Shown here one piece after another: positions 1 to 12,800 of a DNA stretch of 64,000 nt. Every line of letters starts with the position of its first letter. The stretch's first letter is position 1. The notes below the pieces were generated by a model. That model saw nothing but the letters and a program-made list of their open reading frames with translations, was not told where the DNA came from and did no database searches. This DNA comes from Paracentrotus lividus (Eukaryota; Echinodermata; Echinoidea; Camarodonta; Echinidae), in contig CALNVZ010002100.1 in the NCBI GenBank assembly GCA_940671915.1, positions 5,273,624 to 5,337,623 of the forward strand. Reading direction: 5' to 3'. The position numbers were made by a program, and so were the translations under genes.

Positions 1-180
1 GACAATTCTCTTTCAGAATATGTATACTTTTAAAGGTATAAGATGTCAAATGTAAGAAGAATATTCGATTGAATAAAAACGGTACAATTCCTTGGAAAAC
101 TTGGGTTGAAACAGAAAAGGGCCCACCTCATAACGCATGGCCATAGATGAGTGGGGTTAAAAAACTTATATTAAGTGTAC

Positions 181-845
181 CTTCTTTATGTTCAGCCGGT
201 TCTCTTTCTTTATCTTCCTTGGAAGGGGCTTGTTTTTCTTCCTTGTTATTTTCATCTTGATCATCTTTGTCAATCTGTGAACTACCAGCTAACTTCAGAG
301 CTTCCTGGGCTTCGTCAAGACGTTCTATGGATGTAGGAACATTTATGATTGGGTGAAGAGTCGTTGAGATTGTTTACTTAAATTAAAGTCTTTCTAAATC
401 AAAGGAGAAGGATGTTTACATGAAGGGATTAAGAACATATAATAATAATAATATAATGTTGTTTTCATCTTGATCATCTTTGTCTATCTGTGAACTACCA
501 GCTAACTTCAGAGTTTCCTGGGCTTCGTCAAGACGTTCTATGCATGTAAGAAAATTTATTATAGGTTAAGAGTTATTGAGATTGTTTACTCAAATTAAAA
601 TCTTTCTAAATCAAAGGAGAATGATGTTTACATGAAAGTATTGAGAACACGTAATAATATAATGCTGTTTTCATCTTGATCATCTTTGTCTATCTGTGAG
701 CTACCAGCTAACTTCAGAGCTTCTTGAGCTTCGTCAAGACGTTCTATGGATGTAGGAACATTTACGATAGGGTTAAGTGTTGGCATCATTGAGACGATCT
801 ACTCAAGATGTTCTATGGATATATCAACATTGATGATAGGTTAAG
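181..845 (-). repeat. Three tandem copies of the start of SLMAP exon 8, plus a fragment
   Basis: The word TTTTCATCTTGATCATC recurs at about 248, 462 and 668, a period of 206-214 bases. Each copy includes the acceptor (CATAG then AACGTCTTGACGAAG on the minus strand) and roughly the first 75 bases of the exon. Only the copy at 324-181 continues through the second half of the exon to a donor. Flanking intron sequence (CTTTCTAAATCAAAGGAGAA) is copied as well. A short fourth fragment lies near 805-845. Confidence 0.85.
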
Positions 846-3800
846 AAATGACATAATTGACCTTGGCCCCGTTGTAAAAACAATTATTATTACATTAACT
901 TTGCCATCAAAGGTAACTACTGCCATGGTAACGTTGCTCAACAACAAAATCAAAATACAGTATTTCATGAAAGTTACCATTGATAGCAAAGTGACTTTAA
1001 TAGCAACTTTTTACGCAACGGACCCTTATCCTCTTAATCTAAATCTTTCCAAAATAAGGGAGAGTATTAAATGTTTACTCATAAAGGTAAGGAAATTTAT
1101 ACATTTTGTAGTGTAATATTAAACACCAAAAAATACAGTCTGTGTAAAAAAAAAAGGTAGTCGGGGGGAAAATAAATTAGGTATGAAATCTTTTCAAATG
1201 TTATGTATATATGGTATCAGATTAAAACCAATATATTTTTCTTGCTGATACAATTTATTTCAAATAATTTGCTTTTGTAGAACAAAAGTTATGCTAGCTT
1301 TTGTGTGAAGACAAGAGATTTAACTCTGCACAAATCTATTGTTCTATTAGGTCAATCTTGGCGGCTTATGTTCGAAACCAACACAAAGGCATGGCAAAGT
1401 GTGCGCAAAATGGATTTTTAATTATTGTAGAAAACGAATCATATCTCAAGATCTACACCACCAAATGAGATGGAAAAAAAACGCAGAAGAAAGCTCATTT
1501 TCCGTGCTTTATGAAAATACCAAGCATTACAAAGTGTTTTCTAATTTTCATACAATAAAAAAATGTTTCCCAACTGTACCATTTTATTTGACACAGACTG
1601 TAGTTTATCAAGCAATAAATGTTTGGGAATTACATTCAGCTGGTAAGAATATTTCCTTGATTGTCATACTATTTCCTGTCTCACCCTCTCCATTTCTTTT
1701 TATCAGCATATCTGTCTGGCTTATCATCTCTCTCTCTCTCTCTTTATATCCACCTCAATCAATATTTTATTCTCAACATGTTTCCCAGGGTTCTGTTTTG
1801 AGTGCACTCTGTCTTACGCTATTGTCACAACACACTGTAAGTGCAACACACGCTGTTCATGACGTGCAATTCTCTATGTCTTAGAGAGTTGCACGTAGCA
1901 CTTACGACGTGTTTCAAACACCGCATTAAGTATAATCTCAGCATAGACTGTAAGTCTCCTACCTTTAGTTGATAGAAGTTGTTCCTTGATGAAGTCATTC
2001 TCTGCCTGGAGCTCCTTGGACCTTGCACCCAGAGCACTCTCCGTCATCTGCAGAGCAATAAGTCTCTCCTGGACCTCCCTCTGTTCATCTTTCATTCTCT
2101 CCAGCTCCTCTTCATGGATCCTATCTGTTTCATTCATCTTCTGCAGGAGCTCCTGACTGTCTTTCTCCAGCTGAGAGTACTTCTCCAGGAGCATATCCTG
2201 CTCCTGTTTCAGATTCTCTAGCTCCTCCCTCACATGTGCACACTCATCTTCTGAGTTGCTTAACATCCGCTAAACAGGAAACAAAGGCAAAGGTTACATG
2301 AAGTTTCTATAATTTGCCAAGTTGACAGGGCTAACAAATACCTATCAGGACATATACCCCCTGGACAATTACCCCCCCCCCCTGTTTGGGTTAGGTGCAG
2401 ATTTAGGGGGTAGATTTTTGGTGGAGGGTAGCTGTCCCAGGGGTAATTGTCCAAGAGGTAGTTGTCCTAGAACCCTATAAATGCATACCTATCCTGTGAA
2501 ACAACATCTCCATTTTTATTGGGTAGGAAATTATTTGTGATATACACATTTGACAAGGTTGAGATTTTATCTTTTGTTAATGTTATTTCTCTCTTGCAAA
2601 GCCCAATATTTTCATGAAATGGTAACACACATCAATCTTAACATATTTACAGCATAACTTTATTGATGAGACAAAATTAACAAGACTAATGTTTTACTTT
2701 AATAAAACAAACTATTCTTACCTCCGTATCTGCTACTTTTCGACATGCTTCTAGCTTTTCTTCTAGAGCTTTCTTGAGCGAGTCTTTGACGGTTTTCTCA
2801 TAGTTGGATTTGTCTTCTTGTAGTGCTATAAGCTCTTTCCTTATGCTCTCTTCTGTATTTGCCTGTGGTGAGTTGACAAAAGTTGAAGTTTTAGAAATCA
2901 TTAAGTGAGAGACAAAGCAAAACAAGCAGTAACTCATAATTCAAGTATGTTCTTGTTGTGGGTCAAAATTAATGACGCTTTTCAAAATGTGAAGCTGGCA
3001 GCACAATTTACCATGATGGACTGATGTGATTACTTAAATTCTTTTCGATATTATTTAATAGTGGTGTTTACTATAAATAATACTGAAGTATACTGGGATT
3101 TAAAAGTTACAGAAAATTGCTTCTCTTGAATTAATATATTGAATTATTGCAACAGTCTGAATAAAACTCATAATGAACGCGTTGAGGTCGGTCCTCTGCT
3201 CTAAGCTACTCATTAGGGGTGCATGGTATAATTGTCTCTTGTAACACTGATGAGTGTCGTGGGGCCAGGGGATCGACACCAGTGTCCTGCTTATCATTAT
3301 CATTTATTGATCTTACTTTGTGAAAAAAATCTGTAATCCATTGCACAAGTTAGTTTTTAAACTACAAAGCATGGAGATATATGTAAATCGATTGGTATAT
3401 GTTTTGATTTGAATAAACCATTTATCTATCTATCTATTGTAAAAATTAAAAAGTACATAAGAACATCTTTCCGACATAAACATCAACAACTGTTAAACAT
3501 CTGGTCAGTGAACCTACCTTAGAATAGGCCCTGAGTTGATTTTCTACCACCTCTAATCTAGAGAGTAACCTATCTTCATCAAGTAGAGCTTGCCAGCTAC
3601 TGTCGGTTAGCTTCATAAGAGCATCCTTTACCATAATCATTAACAACTGTTAAATATTTGGTCAGTGGACCTACCTTAGAATAAGCCCTGAGTTGATTTT
3701 CTACCACCTCTAATCTTGATAGTAACCTATCTTCATCAATAAGAGCCTGCCAGCTACTGTCTGTTGCCTCCTGCGTAGACGATACCAATCTCTGTAATGC

Positions 3801-6800
3801 AACTAGTTTCTGCTCCAACATCTGTTCTCTATGGAGTGCTTCCTGTAAGGGTCAATCATTCAAGGTGATTACTACAGTCTTTATGTAAAGTGTAAACTAA
3901 TGATTCTATAGACCTTAGAAAAAAAAAATCACACACAAGGAGTAAAATTACAGACCAAAAATCAATGCTAATCTCATTTTATTTTAGATCTACATGTAAG
4001 TATCTGGAATTAATAATTAGGGTTGTAGCAAAGATATGAGGACTCCAAATAAAAAATAATAATTGGGGCCCTCAAATATCAAAAATGGCTCTCTAATATC
4101 AAAAACTTTCCTCACATCATTTTCACCTTATTTTGAATGCCATTTTTGAAATCCACAAGATATTTCCTTTCAGATAAAACATACTTTTTTGAGGGAAAGA
4201 GTTAAATGACCACTTTGATCGTGATATAGGTCCCGCAACATAAAAAAAGGGGCAAGTTCAAAACATGTACAAGCTGAATTTTGTATCAAGAAATACATGT
4301 AAGCAAGGTGTTCACCTAGTTGTCAATCATACATGTATGTGTGGCTTTACATAATGTACATGTAGGTCAAATGTGTCTTACATAAAGAAGACAGAACATT
4401 TATTCTTATCTCGAAAGGGTTTATCAACAATATATTGAATTCTACAAGTCATGAAAAATAAATTCAATTTTGCCATTTGCTGCCATCTTTGAATGTTTAC
4501 AAATGATAAAAACAAAATAGGGCACTAGGTCAGGTCAGGAACTTGTGACATTTAATTAGACCACCAACCAAAAATTTATTAATATTATTTTCTTTTTTTC
4601 AATTTGTTGGAAATCGAGAATTGCTGGAATCAATTTTGTCAAGTATACATAAATGTACAGGTAACATACGAGTAAATGATCTCCAATATGTATAAAACAT
4701 AGATTATGTAGGCCTATCCAGTACTAGAAAAAGGTGAACCCCTATACTACATAATACAAAAATGCTCTGAAAACATAGTGACCTACACTGTACAAGTTGT
4801 ATGTCATCTCCTATTGTATAATTTCATAATTGAATTCATTTAATATTTATTCTTGAACTCCCCATGCCTGCTTCAGGCATACAATGCTCGAACATGAATA
4901 TTAACAATAGAGTGCATGCATTCTGTATGCAAGCGCATATTTCATATAAAAAATGATATGGTTTGAATAACCTTGACATGTGAATCAACACTCACAAACT
5001 TAATTGCACAAAACCTGAACCCATGAATTTATGCAATTTATTTATTATCAATCTTGCAATTTCAATCTAAATTCATGCAATTCCAATTTCTATGGCACAG
5101 TGATCCAGTATAATACATTCATTAATTAGAATCATTACACTTCGCTTGAAGCCTACATGTACTTTACATGATTCATTATTCAATAACCCGAGATATATTC
5201 TATTGTGACTAACAGTGACCTAAATTGTACATTGTACTAAATAGATACATGTATGTATACATGTACATAAGCTTGTATGGTAGGCTATACATGTATTTGG
5301 GTGTTGTACCTTCAACAGAAGTGTCAACAAGGATTAAAAGGATTTCATATTTATTAGAATCTGTTACATTTTGGGTATGGTTGCCAAAAATGTACATCGT
5401 AGGATTATAAAGTGTCTGATACAAAATGCAATCGACATGCATTTAAAAAAAAAGAAATAATTTAATAAATTGAAATAAAAGGGTTTATTGGAAATCTATT
5501 GGACCCGATAGATTGAATTATCAGCATGTTTCCGTCACACTGCCCCATCGCTACCCTCTCCCAATTCTGAATGCAGTTCTCTAGTGTTTATTGGCAAAGC
5601 ACTTCACTTCCTTCATCCACGCCATACGGCAAGCCGACTACTCAGCTGGACACAAAAGCTAAATGCAACCCCTACAAAGAGACTATCACAATGTTCAACG
5701 TCTCTAGTACAATGGAATCTCACAAAATATCCTTGAATATAATAATTTTATTTTGAATTGTATTTGTCTGTCCCTACTAACATCAATGTGAACTAATTTT
5801 TTTCAGAAATACATGTATACACTGTAAGGAAATCATATTCAATAAAGATCATTATTCCTCAGGAAACATAAATTTACAAATTTTTTTGGAATCAGGTGAT
5901 TAAACATAAACAAAAAAGTCAATATCACATTATACATATTGTCTTTCATTTTGCATACCTCAAAGCCAATCATATTTTTTTGCTTTATTAAAAAAAAGAA
6001 ATTCTTGAAATATCTAAAGAGTATATATTAAAAAAAAAAATGGAGCCATTACATGTAAATGTTGGTCATAATCATGTTAACCTATTCATATACTTTAAAA
6101 GTTGAATATACGATTGAAAATTGCATCATAGCCTGATGTCGCATTGAATCCAAAATCCAAATATTTTTATAGTACACCAAATTATTAAAATCCATTGTAT
6201 CAAATTCTTGGCGTCCAAGATATGGATGGATGGTTCGTGGGATTAATCGAACAAGTTCATTCTCATTTCAGATGGCCTAAATATAATAATGCCATCTTGT
6301 TTTTCACAATCTTCTGTTTAAAGGGGGATATGAAAGGAAAAAATAGGTTGAGTCATTCCTACAACTGATCTAGGATACTTTGCTTTACTGCTCCATCCAT
6401 TAGGGTAGCCATGTGAAAACTGATGATTTGTATCCAAAAATGAGGTATGATAAGGATGAGGTAGTGAAGAATATATTCACTGTGGCAAGAATCTTTAAAT
6501 GTACGTACACCACAAGCAGGCAGTCTTTATGATCTAATCAGATTTGAAATACAGTCAATCTTGCCGAAGTTGAACTTGCATGTAAAAATAATTGCCTAAA
6601 TCAAAGGCCTTTTCAAGTCACATTCTCTTTACATATTATAATGTTTTGAAACATTACAAGTAATTTTTTTTTTTCAAAGTAAAAGCTATTTTTTTCAGCC
6701 CCAACAGATTCCACTCAGCAAGGTTGACAGTAGTTTGAATAAGTGAAACCAAAAACATTTGTGAAGGAAAACTTTCACGAAATGGAACCGACAGCCATTT

Positions 6801-9800
6801 TTGCAGAATGAAAGGCGATTTGCTGATCATCAACTTACTACAGTGTACAGTATTTTACTAGAATTCAATGCATTGTGTAGACATACACTTTCACAGGCAT
6901 TTTTTACTTTCGCGAATCTTACCCCCTCGCAAAATTCGTGAAAGTATCATGTACACAGAAAGTTTTGGTTTTACAGTATAATAACTTACCTTGAGGTAGT
7001 GTGATAGTTGGTAGAGTTCTTGAGATGGGACATTGTTGTTACCTTGGACTGACTGACCAGTAAAACCTGGAGGAACCGCCAAGCTAGAATCACTGTGAAA
7101 TAGACAGAATGAAGAAATCATCTTGTGAACCCTATTCCCAACATGATGATGACACATGTATTATCTGCATGTACATACAACATAATGGTTTGAGTGAGCT
7201 TCCCTTTTAAATACCTGTCACTATGTACTTGGGATTTCTCCTAGATGTACAATATAAATTGCAAAGATAATAAAGTAATAGTTATGTGCTCTACACCTGT
7301 ATCTAATATCAATATTAATAGTTACATTTACATTAAAAATATCAATATCAACACTTGCATGTCCATTTACTGTATAAGCCAATATTTCCGCGTACAGATA
7401 TTTTCGCGATTTTTGACCAGTTGGGGAAATTCGCGGGAGCAAAATGTCACGATTTTGGTGATGATTTCATTACCATAAATAGCCTTGTAATGAAGTGGAA
7501 ATTTTCGCGATGACTGACTCGCGAAATTCGCGAAAATAAAGTCACCGCGAAAATAACCACTTATACAGTACTATAATTGCTTGTTTTTTGTTTGTTTTTG
7601 TTTTTTGCACACTGTGAAGTGTGCAGAGAGTTCTATTATACCACATTCATCTAGAGTTGCACTTTCAATTTAAATTACTCCCTAACATAATTTAACACTA
7701 AAAACAAAAACAGGACACAACAAATTCTACTAAGCAATATAAACTACATGTATGTAGGGTGTACATGTACATTCATAGTCTCTGTGCCAAGTTAAAGGCA
7801 GTACATATTGAATTACTCTACAAGTAACAGAAAAATAATTCAACCTTTAAGTTGATCATTAATCATTTGCACTGTTCAGAAAAAGAAATACCATACAACA
7901 TTTTCAATGTTTTCTTCATCACTATCCCCAGTCCACCAATGATGTGGTCACTCCTATTTTTTATTACATGCTTATTTACAGTTGAGACATTTCAGATCTA
8001 TACAAATTGGAACTACGCCACCCATTTAACAAGGTCCACCTAATTTCACAGTCAACTTATCCCCACACATACACACACACCTTTACATGTGATATAACTG
8101 GCGATAGCTACCGGAGCAAGTGGCGACACATTTGCGGAATTGAAATAAATTTTTAAGCAGCATTCAGTATTAAGCCTCTGATGCTTAAATTAATGAAATA
8201 GGTTGGTTGGTGGGTTGGTACATGTACATGTATGTACATTTAAAAAATGATAAATAAATGGTAAAGTCTACAATACAAAATGAATGTATGTAAAAAAAGT
8301 CCAATGTGTACAAATGTATAAATTTGTATGTTTTTCTTTTGTTCAAGATACATGACATACATGCAGTATAATATTTTATCTGAATACATGTCCCATGTAC
8401 TTGACCATATCCTAGTATAGGCTTCAATGTCTTATGCGGCGGTCACAACTCGTCGTAGGCTACGGGGCACGTGCAATCAACGTAGCCTGCGTTGATTGCA
8501 CAATGCATGCACAGGTCCTGGGTCAACTTCTGCGATTCCTGCGTTTCTGTAGTAAGGGTATTGGAAAAACTTCCTGCACGTCGTACATGCAACGTGCCTG
8601 CGAGGTACCTGCGCTGCACGATTTTTCTACGAAATCCATCGTAGGGAGTTGCACGTCGAAGGTACGGCGAGTTGTGACCGCCGCATTACAGATCTAATTT
8701 CTCCCATCACATCTGCTGGTATGTCACACCATGCCCTTGCAAAAATACATATTACAATGTAAATAATAATCAGCTTTTCTGCCCCACTTTGGCAAAAGGA
8801 AGCAAGTGACAAAAGTGAAATTTTCTGTAAAAGAGCAAAATGTGTCCGTCATTTACACTGATGTCGATGTAATCTCCTAAGGTCTTAACTTAAATATTTC
8901 AAAGATGGATAAACTTTGAGACATGAAATTTGGACAGCAAAAAGATGGCACCAAATGAAATATGGATACATTAAAAACTCAAATTTGATTAGTATGCCAC
9001 TTGCTTCCTTTTGCCAAAGTAGGGCAGTTTTGATCATGCTATTCTGTTTTCAGAGCTCTTCAAAGATCAATGAATTTGCAACAATACATAGAATATTTCA
9101 TAAACACATCACCATGGACACATCTATACAAAGTACATGTACATGTATGCCACCAAGCTACACATTTGTGTTTTTGTGTCAATGAAAATTATTATCAGTT
9201 TTTAGAACTAAAAAATTAATGATACTACAGTGTAGGGATCTGCATATTATACAGGCAGTTATAAACAAACATGTACATGTAGGCGCCTACATGTACTCTA
9301 CAGTCTGCATATATACTGGACAAATCCCTATTCATAAGTTACAGCTTTTGTTAATTATAAATTCATAATACAATGTTCTAGTTAGTGAGCCCAGGAAATT
9401 AACATTTCATATAGTAGGCCTATAAAACAACTATAAATATAATTTGTCACTGCCTTGTAACTTGGAAGAAAATGGAGAAACAAATTAAAGAAAGTATAAA
9501 TTAAATAAGAAAGTAAAAATTATTTGAAAGAATTTATAAATAATAAAGGTGAATCTCAGAAATTTCTTCTTTTTTTTAATAAATATTTTAAAATAAATAA
9601 TGGAACTTAAATATATGTACTTTTTTATAAGTTTTACATGATGACATAATTTAAAGATCTGTTGTATTTTCTACATTTTAATCAGTTTTTGACCATGTTC
9701 CATGATATTTTACCTGTTTAATAAGAAAATTAATATATCAATCTCTATATTAAACTGTTATAAAATTGCAAGTGCTTCAAAGCAAAGTTGTTTTTTATTT

Positions 9801-12800
9801 CTTCCTTCCTTATGTCATTTTGTTTGTGTATATATTTTTTTTTGGTCAGAGTTCCTTGTCTAGTAAGTTTTGTCAAAATCTTTTACATGGCATATCAATA
9901 TTCAACGGTGGATCCAGGCAGGGGCGCAGGGGATGCCCCCCCCCCCCACAATTTGAAAACCAATCATTGACTGTACATGTTAATATAATAGCATTTTGGC
10001 AGTGCCCCCCCCCCCCATCCTGAAATCCTGGATCCACTATAGAACATTAATTTAGATTAATCAATCATACCATTGCACATTCTTCACTATGTATTCATGC
10101 TTTAAAAATGTACCCCGAACACATTTGTACTGCTATGTACACCTCATCAGGTGGAACTACAATGTAAGAGACTGCAAGTTGGCTGCCTGTATGACATGAT
10201 CACAAACTGATACTCTGTCTGACACTCGGTGTGCAGTGTTGCATTACAGGGAAGCGTGGCACCAAGTATTGAGTTCCTATTCAATACACAGCTAGCTACA
10301 TGTAGCTCAAGTCAACAAGTAGGTATACTGCACTTTGCCAAACGTCTGGATCAAATCATGCAAGTCATATAACGCTACATTGTAATGTACATGTACTGAA
10401 ACAGCTATTGTATTTCTGTTCAGTGGGTCTAGGAGTAAATAAAATGTAAAAGTTCTTGACAGTGTTTACTATGGTCTACATTGTACACACTGCATGCCCA
10501 CCCTGTTTCCTCCTTGTAAAATATCCTCACAACTACAAATAAAAACAAACTTCAGGTACCATTAAAAATCATATAATTCCCTAAAATTAATCTAGAAATT
10601 TAAGATCAAAGTAAATCTTCCTAATCTCTATTAATTTAGAATGAGAGTAACACCAAGTCACTAATCTTAGTACCTCCTCAAGAGAAGTAGATTTTCATAA
10701 GTTGGCAAATAGGCCTAATGTCTTAAATATCACAAACAGTGAAAAACATTTTTAAAAAGCCATTGGATTTAGTTCTTGTAACACTGGGAGAGCTTTAATA
10801 TACTCTAAAAGAGCACTGAAAACTACTAAAAACAAGAGTTGCCAGAGCCACTTGACATTTAGCTGAAATTTCAATGTGGCACTGTGCCTTTGAAAATGCA
10901 AATTAGGATATGAAATCAGCACAAAAGCTTCTTTACAATACAACCAATTATTTAAGTTCAAACATTTGTGATCCAGTTTTCTTACGCTGAATAATTGATC
11001 AAACAAGAATTTGCACATATGGGACTATGGTGCTTTAAATGCCTTAAATGCTTATTCTTATACCTAGTCACTTTTTTCAGATTTTTTTGCTTAAAGTAAT
11101 TTTCATGGACTACTCTAACATGGCATATACACACAGGTAATTTTGATCTCGTTATTTACTCAAATTCTTGCATTTAAGGCACTGGCCGTGTCACTCACAT
11201 TTTGGATGTCGTGTCACTCACAACACATAGAGGTGGACCATTTTCCATAGAGAGGGAATGATTGATAAGGACAATAAATTTCAGAGAGGTACACTATTCA
11301 TGTAGATATACTAGCACTTATGGTACCCTTAAAGATCAACTTGGGCAGAAATTCAAACATAACCAATGATGGTTAGAAACTCATGTCTTTTTTTCGTTGT
11401 GTCACTCACGCACTGTTTTTTAATCATAATTTCCAGGACCAATTGTAAAATTCAAATCCAAGTGGTAATGACACATGCCCCTCCTACATTATACATAATA
11501 TTGTAGTCATGATCAATTCATAACCTACAAGTGCAAAGATATGCGCCCTTCTATTAGTCCAAATGTCGTGTCACACACGTTTGAATATAACCAATTGCAA
11601 ATCCTGAAAGAGCTCTTGCTTTATAATAAAGAAATATATTTTTACACTGACTGCTTGCAAATAAGGACCCGTGCTAATTTCAACTATCTACATGAACTTG
11701 AACTACATGTACATGTACATTTTTAAACATGAACAAACATCCAGGACTTGAATAAAGACATGTACAAAATCAATTATGGTTTCATACCTTCTTGTTGCCT
11801 CTGTGCCATCTTGGTGGAAAAGTGATAGTTCAGCTACGATGCATCCGTGAGTAACTGATGAAGTAAGAAAACAATAAAAAAAAAACTAGGCTATGTACAT
11901 AGTGTAAAAATTGTGTAAAAGGAACAGTCAACTCAGCCCTACGCTAGTCCCTTTGCACATCAACGCAGTACATACTATACCAGGTATCATGCTGGAAGTT
12001 CATGTTCCTGTCATAAAACACCTCAAAATACCGGTATAAAACATCACTCTTTAAATCTCAGTGGTTTTAGGATGCAATAATCCATATTATCTAGCACTGA
12101 ATCAAAATAAGGTGCAATTTTACACTTTACATTTAGAAAATTCCTCCCAAGTATGAAGAAAAAAATTCCTTTGTGAAAAGTGTACACTCAAGTGGGATCT
12201 CAACATATTCTATTCTATTTCATTTCCTTTTTCTTTCAGAAAGAGGAAAATCGTACTTAATATTTTTTTTTAAACAAAAATCCCATCAGGAATAATAAAA
12301 GTTTTAAAAAACCCTTGTACTTTATAAGCATGATCACCACTGTTACAACACAAAGCTATGCTAGAATCTTGTGATATAAATTATGATTACGGATCTGAAA
12401 CTGAATAATAAATGTGAGTGACTACTTTCGATTGATTACATTCCAGCATGAAAATGAATATATAGCTAGGTTGTATTAAATTGCACCTGACTGAGTCACA
12501 GTCTTTATCTCAGCTAGATGGGAAGTGACTCTTTTCTCAGGATAAATCAAGAGTTCATAGACACAGGTGAACTCTCAATCCTAATACATATATTATGGAG
12601 GTGATGTTTTGTATTAATCCATGCACAAATGAACATACATTTAATACACAGTCCTGTAGTCAGGTATAAATTAACCATCCTGCCAGGGGGGGGGGGGGGG
12701 TTAACTTAAAGACTAAAGTGCTACCCATGCACATTCATAAACTCAGAATGGTGTATTACACAAAGTCAAATTTGCAACCCTATTTGACATCAGACTGGAA

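Noticed and set aside
1399-1884. 161-codon plus-strand open frame
   Set aside because: It opens at a non-ATG codon, includes a CT repeat and part of a foldback element, and lies in an SLMAP intron on the opposite strand.
8041-8100. CACACA and ACATGTA-rich stretches considered as regulatory sites
   Set aside because: ACATGTA words are common across the whole window and give no positional signal.
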